Positions 20,316 to 27,336 of a stretch of DNA of 64,000 nt are shown here, piece after piece. Made by a program: the position numbers and the translations under genes. Source of the DNA: an uncultured Desulfobacter sp. (GTDB lineage Bacteria; Desulfobacterota; Desulfobacteria; Desulfobacterales; Desulfobacteraceae); NCBI RefSeq assembly GCF_963677125.1, contig NZ_OY781882.1, positions 2,302,501-2,366,500 of the forward strand, given 5' to 3'. The number at the start of each line of letters is the position of its first letter. The stretch's first letter is position 1. A model generated the notes under the pieces. It ran no database searches, was not told the origin of the DNA, and was given only the letters and a program-made list of their open reading frames with translations.

Positions 20316-20954
20316 ATGAAAAAACCGAATACTTTGATTAAATTGATTGTCGCCGTTTTTCTTTTTGGCGGACTGATCTTTCCATATACGGGCTTTGCCG
20401 CTTCCCCTGAAACCCTTGCCGTACTCTCTTTTGACATCAATGCCGATAAGAATAAAAATCTGGACTACCTGAAACAAGGCATCTCAACCATGTTCTATTC
20501 CAGGCTCACCTACCCTGAAAAAGTTGTTGTCATCTCCCCCAAAAAGATGGCGGCTCTTGAGCCCGAATTAAAACAATTTTCCGGCAGTGAACTGGTTCAT
20601 GAAACTGCCCGGCAAACCGGATCCAGATATGTGCTTTACGGCACCATCACCAGTCTTGCAGGCGCGTTCAGCATTGATGCCAAGGTGTTTGACACTGCTG
20701 AAAAACAATACATGGCGTTTTTTGAGCAATCCAAAAACAGCGACGATCTGATTAAAAAAGTGGACCGCATCGCGGCAGCCATAAACCACAAAGTATTCCA
20801 ACGCACAACCCTTACCTGGGAACAGATGGAACAGGAAAAGCAGAAAAAACTCAACGAGCTAAAAAATCAAAATCCGGAAAACCTCATGCAGGTGCCTACT
20901 GGATGGCAACGCGAAGAAAAAGTGGGCTGGAAAGTCTGGAAATATCTTTTCTAA
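20316..20954 (+). CDS. Exported FlgO/CsgG-like domain protein
   Basis: The protein has a signal peptide (about residues 1-28, ending GFAA) followed by a ~150-residue domain starting ETLAVLSFDINADKN. The pattern DYLKQGISTMFYSRL, then SRYVLYGTITSLAGAFSIDAKV and FFEQSKNSDDLIKKVDRIAAAIN resembles the FlgO/CsgG/TolB-N type of exported alpha/beta domain. The 54623-56263 protein in this window has a clearly related domain with the same landmarks, so the two are paralogs. The C-terminus is charged and ends GWKVWKYLF. It follows gatB closely but is unlikely to share its function. Location is probably periplasmic or outer-membrane associated. Confidence 0.6.
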   Translation: MKKPNTLIKLIVAVFLFGGLIFPYTGFAASPETLAVLSFDINADKNKNLDYLKQGISTMFYSRLTYPEKVVVISPKKMAALEPELKQFSGSELVHETARQTGSRYVLYGTITSLAGAFSIDAKVFDTAEKQYMAFFEQSKNSDDLIKKVDRIAAAINHKVFQRTTLTWEQMEQEKQKKLNELKNQNPENLMQVPTGWQREEKVGWKVWKYLF

Positions 20955-20974
20955 ATAGTGCCTCAACGGCCCCG

Positions 20975-21097
20975 TGTTTGGGCGCAAAGTTGCCCAGATG
21001 CAAGGCGCAGAAAAATTTAAAACCGAAGCATACTGGAGTATGTGAGGATTTTAAATTTTTCTGCAACGCCGCAGGTGGGTGACTTTGCGTTCAAACA
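20975..21097 (+). repeat. Palindromic repeat family A, copy 2 (123 bp)
   Basis: It lies between the FlgO-like gene and the end of flgL (convergent). It starts TGTTTGGGCG and ends GCGTTCAAACA. The central stem is GCAGAAAAATTTAAAAC against GATTTTAAATTTTTCTGC, with the tip CATAC/GTATG. Copy 1 at 2157-2279 has the same length and differs at paired positions so that pairing is kept. It could also act as the terminator between the two genes. Confidence 0.85.
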
Positions 21098-21101
21098 CTC
21101 A

Positions 21102-23048
21102 TTACATATAATCCACTAGACTTAATCCCATCACAGAGGATGTGGAACTTAACGCAGCTTCATAAACCGTCTGGGAAGATTTAAGTAGCATAATGGCTTC
21201 CACGGTATCCGCATCCCGGACCGTGGAGCGCTGGGTGGTCAGTGTTAAATCTGAATCAGTGATAGTGGTTTCGGTGATGGTTGTGCTGTTATAAACGTAC
21301 CCCACAGTTGATATGCTTGAGGTAAGACTTTCATAATGATTTTCCAGCCGGGTCATGGCTCGCTCAATGCCGTCCACATCATCCGTTTCCAGCGCTTCTT
21401 TGAGATCGAATACCGTATCCCAGATGCTCCAGGTGGCTTCCTGGCCTTCCACAGGAGCGGATGAAACATCCAGATCACCAAAACCTAAATTGAAATTAGC
21501 GCTGGAGTCGACATGGGTGCCGGACGCGAAAAGCAATTCAAAGGATTCAAGCCTGCGGCCGGTATCAAGGTCCTCGCTGATGGTAAATTTCTTGCTGTCC
21601 TCATCGTATTCCACCGAATAATTAACCCGGTTGCCGTTTTCAGCGGATGCCGCTTCAAGGGCCTCTTCCACGGCCTCGGCATAGGATTCGGAATCTGTGT
21701 AAGTATCGGTTGGGATGATGGCTGTCAACTGAACGCTGGTCTCTCCATCCTCAGTGGTTTCTGTAAAATCAATGGCGTTATTTTCATCATCCACGGTAAC
21801 TTCCCCAGCCACTGGCGCATGGCTGGTTACCGGTGAAAGCGTTATGATTTGAGAAGCAAACCCAAGATCCGTCAGGATGCTTGTATTTTCATATGTTTGG
21901 GTAACGTCAAAGGAAAAGGAGGTATCCACTTCGGGCGTCTCATTCAAATCAATGACAAGATCAATCTCCCCGTCATCATTTACATCAAGTTCTATGGTAT
22001 CACCGCCGGCCCCAATTTCAGCATTAAGTCCGTAACCTGGATCATTGGAAATCTTCCAGGTATCGTCTGCGGTGTAAGTTAACGTAATGGGTTCAGAGCC
22101 GTCATCCGGTGTATATTCGGTCAGGGCGGAGTCGTTTACAACTCGAATTTCAACGTCATTGAAATCCTGGCCTGTGGATTCAAAGTTGGCAATCCTGGCG
22201 GTTTCGGTCTCAATATTTTTAAAGGTTGTGGTGACGGTGGTATCACTGCCGTCTGTCCCAATGGAAAAGGTATTGGCATCTGCATCATATTCCACCTCAT
22301 AAACAACACCGTATCCATATTCTTCGGATGCTTTATTCAATGTCTGCGCAACAACATCGGCAAGTTCGTCTTTACTGTAGGTACCGCTGGTAATGGTCGC
22401 CTCAATGTTGAGAATATTATCCGCTCCATTTCCGGCATCTTCGGAAAAAACGATCTGATTATTGGTGGTATCCACAATGATCCGGTCTTCATAAAACAGA
22501 TCACTGCCGCAGCAGCCCAAAGATATTGTGGTATTCTCAGAGATACTGATGTTCACGCTGTCACTGCTACCGTTGTAGATTACGCTGGTGGGATTGTCTT
22601 CATCGTCATAGGTAAAAGGCGTTGTCTGATTGTCGTCACCGCCGAACACATAGCCGCCATAGGCATCTGTATTGGCAAGGTCCAGAAGGCTGTCAAGGTA
22701 AACCGACATACTTTCGGCAGCGTCAGAGCGTTCCTGGGAAGAAGCCGAGGCATTGGCCAAAGACGAGCACAAGAGCTTCATTTCAGACAACTGGTCCGCC
22801 ATGGCGTCAAGGGAGGTTTCAGCCGTGGTCAGCATATTCTGGGCCTGGTCCACATTCACCTGATACTGGTCCAAAGCGGCCAGGTCGGAATTGATGGTCA
22901 GCACCTGTTTCATCCCCGTTGGATCATCAGATGCGGAACTGATTTTCAGATTGGTGGAGACGGTCTCATTGGCCTCGTTTAAATCAGAGGTAAGCCGTCC
23001 AAGCTGGTACGTGGCTTGTTTGTATATGCTTATGGTTGCTACTCTCAT
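21102..23048 (-). CDS. flgL: Flagellar hook-associated protein 3 (HAP3), enlarged
   Basis: FlgL forms the hook-filament junction with FlgK. The flagellin-like N-terminus MRVATISIYKQATYQLGRL and the coiled-coil regions to residue ~160 match the family, and the C-terminal helix ends SSTSSVMGLSLVDYM. The protein is 648 residues, about twice the usual size. The extra central part contains two copies of an acidic module (about residues 186-260 and 415-498, landmarks NNxIxF and YxVEYD) also found in FliD, and one acidic DVNDDGEIDL loop near 355. Two adjacent cysteines (LGCCGSD) are uncommon in flagellar axial proteins. It is last in the flgD-E-N-K-L run. Confidence 0.92.
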   Translation of the reverse strand: MRVATISIYKQATYQLGRLTSDLNEANETVSTNLKISSASDDPTGMKQVLTINSDLAALDQYQVNVDQAQNMLTTAETSLDAMADQLSEMKLLCSSLANASASSQERSDAAESMSVYLDSLLDLANTDAYGGYVFGGDDNQTTPFTYDDEDNPTSVIYNGSSDSVNISISENTTISLGCCGSDLFYEDRIIVDTTNNQIVFSEDAGNGADNILNIEATITSGTYSKDELADVVAQTLNKASEEYGYGVVYEVEYDADANTFSIGTDGSDTTVTTTFKNIETETARIANFESTGQDFNDVEIRVVNDSALTEYTPDDGSEPITLTYTADDTWKISNDPGYGLNAEIGAGGDTIELDVNDDGEIDLVIDLNETPEVDTSFSFDVTQTYENTSILTDLGFASQIITLSPVTSHAPVAGEVTVDDENNAIDFTETTEDGETSVQLTAIIPTDTYTDSESYAEAVEEALEAASAENGNRVNYSVEYDEDSKKFTISEDLDTGRRLESFELLFASGTHVDSSANFNLGFGDLDVSSAPVEGQEATWSIWDTVFDLKEALETDDVDGIERAMTRLENHYESLTSSISTVGYVYNSTTITETTITDSDLTLTTQRSTVRDADTVEAIMLLKSSQTVYEAALSSTSSVMGLSLVDYM

Positions 23049-23109
23049 GGCAGACCTCCTGTAGGACCGATGTTATTAATTGACCCCAAAAGTCTAAACA
23101 TTTAAAAAA

Positions 23110-26100
23110 TCAACGTGTTGCGAGCAGAGCATCGTACATTTCCTGCACCATTGTCAGCAACTTAGCTGCGGCAAGATAAGCCTGTTGCTGGGCTGTCAGG
23201 TTAATCATCTCTTCATCCAGGGAGACGGCTGATATTGAATCGCGCTGTTCCGTAAGCTGATACATCAAGGATTCAGAATACTCTAAAGCAGAACTGATGC
23301 CGGCCGCTGTGGACCCGACGTTGGAGATCAGGGAAGCCTGGTAATCATCCAGCGAGGTGGCGGTGACCGTAATTGTAACCGCTTCGCCCCTGGTATACGT
23401 GTACGATTTCATGTCCACACTGTCGTACCGGGTTTCAGCCATGGCCAGGGCATTGGTGTTGTCGCCGGAGGCAAGCTCGAAGGTTTCAGTATCCAAAATG
23501 CCTGAAGCCAGCAGATCACCGTCGGCCACCACATCATTGACACTGATGGTTGACGTCCCGGTGCCTGTAAAAAAGGTATTCACGCCCAGGGCTGCGGCAA
23601 CGCCGCTGTCCCCGTCTTCGTTCCCTGCAAAGGCATATGAGAGATCATCCGCGTCCCTGGATGCCAAATCCATGCGAATATATCCGTCTCCTGAAACGGG
23701 CTGGTCAAAGGTGATTTCAATATCCCCGACACCGTCGCCATCCAGATCAACTTGAAACCCATCATCATCACCGCCTTCCGGAATAAGGGTGATGGTGTGG
23801 CCCGTAGGATTGACAACGTCCCAGGAGGTCAATCCGCTAATTGCATCGGTGCTACGCACAAATTCCAGGGCTTCGGCCTCAAATTCAAGAGCGCTGTAAT
23901 TTAACACCGTGATTTCAAAATTCTCTTCATCAATGTTGTCACTGCCCGAACAGGTGACGTTTTCAATGGCGCAATAGTTATCATTGGTGTTAAATACAAT
24001 GGCATTGTCTTTGGTGACCGAAGCGGTCACCCCGCCTGCGCTCCGGTTAAATTCATCGGCAAAGGAATCAAGGGTCCAGTGCCAGTCCGAAAGGGTGTTC
24101 AGGGTATTTCCGGCTGCATCGGCCACGGCTTTACCATTTTCATCCGTGGTGACATAAAAGACATCGCCGTTCACCAGGGTGCCGCTGTCAAATGCGATGG
24201 TCATGCCGTCCACTTCCACGATGATCTGGGAATTTTCATTCTCATTGCCTTCCAGTTCAATGGTGCCTGAATCGGTTTCAGACTTCCATTCGATCACAAC
24301 ATCCTCTTCATTATCCGGCAGGGTGCCGCCGGAAATTACGGTAAACTCATAAGTATCATCGACACTTGCAGCCTTTCCTGTAACCGAACCCTCAAGCGTA
24401 TCGGCTTCGCCGTCGGCATCGGTATTAATCCGGAGGGTGTTTCCGGCCACAAGCGTGCCGTCGGATACTTCAAAACTTAAGGTTGTTTTACCGTTCTCAG
24501 TGATCTCCACCACACCGGATTCATCAATTTCAATATATCCGTCCTCGCCGGTGGAATAGCCGCTGCTGTCCAAAATTTCCCAGTAGATAATTGCAGGGTC
24601 ACCGAACGTGACGGCTGTGGTTGAATCTTTTGTAGATGAGAGGGTGTCATTTTCAGGAGATTCACTGCCGATTCCGGTTCCTGTGGATACGCTTAACTCT
24701 GCATTGCCTGTGAAATTGGAAATTTCGATGGCATCTTCGTCTTCTTCGTCTATTTTCACAATGGTGACGGATGTGCCGTTCTTGATGACCTCATAGCATC
24801 CCTGGGCCTGGGCTTCCAGACCAGTTGCTGAGTCCGTCAAAGCAAGGTATAGCGCCTGGGCCTGCTCTTCATCCGAAACCCCGGACGGAGCCGTGTATAA
24901 TATAGAGTAGCCATCCACTGCAAACTCAATAGTTTCACCATCAAAATCTTTATAACCGTCACTCCCACCGAGAGTGATCATACTGGTTCCGGACACTGGT
25001 GTTCCGGTGTCACCGAACAAACCGGCACTGGATTCCTCATCCGAACTGATCTCCATTCCCGGATCCATGATAATGGTCACGGAACCAGTGATTACCACAG
25101 CATCGTCTTTGGCAGTCAAAGTTTGAATTTCAGAGTCACTGGAATCTAAGGAAACCGATAGACTAGCTACAGAGTCTAATCCGTAGACCCCGATGGTGGC
25201 ACCGGACGCACTTTCAATAGACGTGCCGTCCACAGCCAGATCCGTGTTCTGGTTGGACTCATTAATGGATTCCACCGCGGCTTTAAGTTCATCTTCGAAC
25301 TGGTCGTCGAGGGCAGCAATATCCGTCACAGTAAAAGCGACAGTTTCCTCTACTCCGTCAACATACAGAGTAAATTCAATATCATCACCGGTGTTAACAC
25401 TAGAAATGGCAAAATTGGCTGATGTCGAGGATGCATAGGCGGATATACCGTCTACATCAGAAAGATCTTCGGCAATGGCGGCGGCGGATCGAATCGCATC
25501 GGCACCGGTGTCTGAAATTTCTATGGTCTGAGTACTGGAACCATTGGTTATGGTCAGGGTCTGTTCAGGCAGTGCATTATTCAGGGCCGTAGAAAAGCCC
25601 ACGTCACGATATAAACCGCCCAGATACTCCCCGCTGGACTGCACCACAGTCTTCTCTCCCAGGGTCCCCTCATCAATCACGGTGAGCTCATAAATGCTGT
25701 CATCCTCTCCGGACCCGGTAATATCTGAAATGTCGGATGTGGAGATGGACATATCCACGGTCGCGGTCTGATACGTTGAGGTCGTGTCCGTGGCATCCTG
25801 GATCACCATGGAAAAATCCCTGGTGTAGTCGATCTCATCCCCGTAGTACAAACTATCAAAGGTGCCGCTCTTCCCGGCCTCGTAGGTTCCCGCCAGTTCG
25901 CCGGAAAAATAGGTCTGCCCTGCCCCCTGGGAATGCTGATAGTTCAACGTCCAGATCAGGTTGGCGGCAAGCTCATCAAATTCGGCCTGGGTTTGGGGGA
26001 TAACCACATCCCGGACCTCAAGCCATCCGGCAATGGCACCGCCGGAGATATCATCGGTGATGTCATAGGTGTTCACGGATTTGCCGTGCCAGTACACACT

Positions 26101-26850
26101 TCCCTGTTTCATGCTCAAATCGTATGAAATGCCGTCCTCCACCAGCGGCAGGCCACAGGTGGTGATCAGGTAGGTGCCGTCCTCTTTAATGGTGACATCA
26201 ATGTCAATGCGTTCTCCAAGATCATCCACCAGGGCGTTTCGTTCATCCTCCAGGTCATTGGCATTCCCGCCTATGCTTTCAGCAGTGACGATGGCCAGGT
26301 TTAACGCTGCGATCTGATCGGAGATGCTGTTGACTTCGGCAACGGAAGAAGTGATTTCGTTGTTCAGGTCGGTATTCAGATCGGACAGGGCCTCTTCAAT
26401 GGCATTGATACGTTCCGTAAGGGCAAGGCCTGCATCATATACGGCGTTTTGTTCGGTTTCACCGGACGGGTTGTTGCTCAAATCCTCCCAGGCAGACCAA
26501 TAGGCATCCAAAAGGGTATTCAGGCTGTCGTCACTGTCTTCGGAAAAGAGATCTTCAATGGAAGTCATATAGAGCTGGGCCTCTTCCAGGGCCGCCTGAT
26601 TGGACATCTCAGACGTCAGCGCATTTTCAATAATCTGGTTTACGGAATTGGTGACCGAAGAAACCGTAACCCCTGTACCATAAGCATTCCCCCTCGAGGT
26701 CACCGTGGGGGTGGCGGATAACTCCGTTGTCTGGATGCTGTAGTCATCATTATCCGCATTGGCAATATTCTGGCCCGTCACGCTGATGGAAGCCTGGTAG
26801 GCGGTGACGGCATTGGACGCAGTATTTAATATGGCGTTAAGGCTGCTCAT
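23110..26850 (-). CDS. flgK: Flagellar hook-associated protein 1 (HAP1), very large
   Basis: FlgK caps the hook and joins it to the filament through FlgL. The N-terminus SSLNAILNTASNAVTAYQA and SVTGQNIANADNDDYS are the rod/hook signatures, and the C-terminus contains VSLDEEMINLTAQQQAYLAAAKLL, the family end motif. The protein is 1246 residues against a usual 450-650, with the surplus in a central acidic region of beta-rich repeats (roughly residues 350-1080). A DLDGDGVGDIEITF loop, EF-hand-like, lies near residue 1035. The start overlaps the end of flgN by four bases. The surface-exposed domains are much expanded. Confidence 0.93.
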   Translation of the reverse strand: MSSLNAILNTASNAVTAYQASISVTGQNIANADNDDYSIQTTELSATPTVTSRGNAYGTGVTVSSVTNSVNQIIENALTSEMSNQAALEEAQLYMTSIEDLFSEDSDDSLNTLLDAYWSAWEDLSNNPSGETEQNAVYDAGLALTERINAIEEALSDLNTDLNNEITSSVAEVNSISDQIAALNLAIVTAESIGGNANDLEDERNALVDDLGERIDIDVTIKEDGTYLITTCGLPLVEDGISYDLSMKQGSVYWHGKSVNTYDITDDISGGAIAGWLEVRDVVIPQTQAEFDELAANLIWTLNYQHSQGAGQTYFSGELAGTYEAGKSGTFDSLYYGDEIDYTRDFSMVIQDATDTTSTYQTATVDMSISTSDISDITGSGEDDSIYELTVIDEGTLGEKTVVQSSGEYLGGLYRDVGFSTALNNALPEQTLTITNGSSTQTIEISDTGADAIRSAAAIAEDLSDVDGISAYASSTSANFAISSVNTGDDIEFTLYVDGVEETVAFTVTDIAALDDQFEDELKAAVESINESNQNTDLAVDGTSIESASGATIGVYGLDSVASLSVSLDSSDSEIQTLTAKDDAVVITGSVTIIMDPGMEISSDEESSAGLFGDTGTPVSGTSMITLGGSDGYKDFDGETIEFAVDGYSILYTAPSGVSDEEQAQALYLALTDSATGLEAQAQGCYEVIKNGTSVTIVKIDEEDEDAIEISNFTGNAELSVSTGTGIGSESPENDTLSSTKDSTTAVTFGDPAIIYWEILDSSGYSTGEDGYIEIDESGVVEITENGKTTLSFEVSDGTLVAGNTLRINTDADGEADTLEGSVTGKAASVDDTYEFTVISGGTLPDNEEDVVIEWKSETDSGTIELEGNENENSQIIVEVDGMTIAFDSGTLVNGDVFYVTTDENGKAVADAAGNTLNTLSDWHWTLDSFADEFNRSAGGVTASVTKDNAIVFNTNDNYCAIENVTCSGSDNIDEENFEITVLNYSALEFEAEALEFVRSTDAISGLTSWDVVNPTGHTITLIPEGGDDDGFQVDLDGDGVGDIEITFDQPVSGDGYIRMDLASRDADDLSYAFAGNEDGDSGVAAALGVNTFFTGTGTSTISVNDVVADGDLLASGILDTETFELASGDNTNALAMAETRYDSVDMKSYTYTRGEAVTITVTATSLDDYQASLISNVGSTAAGISSALEYSESLMYQLTEQRDSISAVSLDEEMINLTAQQQAYLAAAKLLTMVQEMYDALLATR

Positions 26851-27320
26851 GGTGCCCCCATACTCCTGTGGTTAACGTAATTTGACGTGACGGACAGGCG
26901 GCTCAGCACGCTTTTAAACAACAGACCATTTCGGGAGGCGGCCTTCATCAGCGTCCGGTGCCTTTGGTCAAGATCCTCTGCAAGTCCAAACAACACCGCT
27001 TCCTGCTCCGGGGTTAATCCCTGAAGCATTTTTACCCGGTTAACAAGGGTTCTCGGCATGGTGGAGGGCATTTCCCGGCCTGCCATCATATCCAGTTGAT
27101 CAGCCATGGAACCAATAAGACGCTCAAACCGGTTAACGCAATTCTGCTTTCTCAAGATAAGCTTTTTCAAGGATTTCGGATCATAGGCCGTGCCGGCCAT
27201 ATATTCAGCATCCAGGATGCGGTTCAACTCTTTGTGAAGCGCCCGAATCCTGACCATTGTCCTTTCAAGCACCGCCATAAGATCGGTTTCCATTTTTGCA
27301 TTAACCAGGGGACGTGTCAT
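26847..27320 (-). CDS. flgN: FlgN-like flagellar chaperone
   Basis: FlgN is a cytoplasmic chaperone that binds the C-termini of FlgK and FlgL before export. This 157-residue protein is mostly helical, with KMETDLMAVLERTMVRIRALHKELNRIL at the start (seen over more than one helix turn) and leucine/methionine-rich helices after. Sequence identity to enterobacterial FlgN is weak. The assignment depends mainly on size, helical character and position directly before flgK, with a four-base overlap. The start ATG at 27320 lies close to the flgE stop. Confidence 0.65.
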   Translation of the reverse strand: MTRPLVNAKMETDLMAVLERTMVRIRALHKELNRILDAEYMAGTAYDPKSLKKLILRKQNCVNRFERLIGSMADQLDMMAGREMPSTMPRTLVNRVKMLQGLTPEQEAVLFGLAEDLDQRHRTLMKAASRNGLLFKSVLSRLSVTSNYVNHRSMGAP

Positions 27321-27336
27321 GATTTACCCCTTCTTA

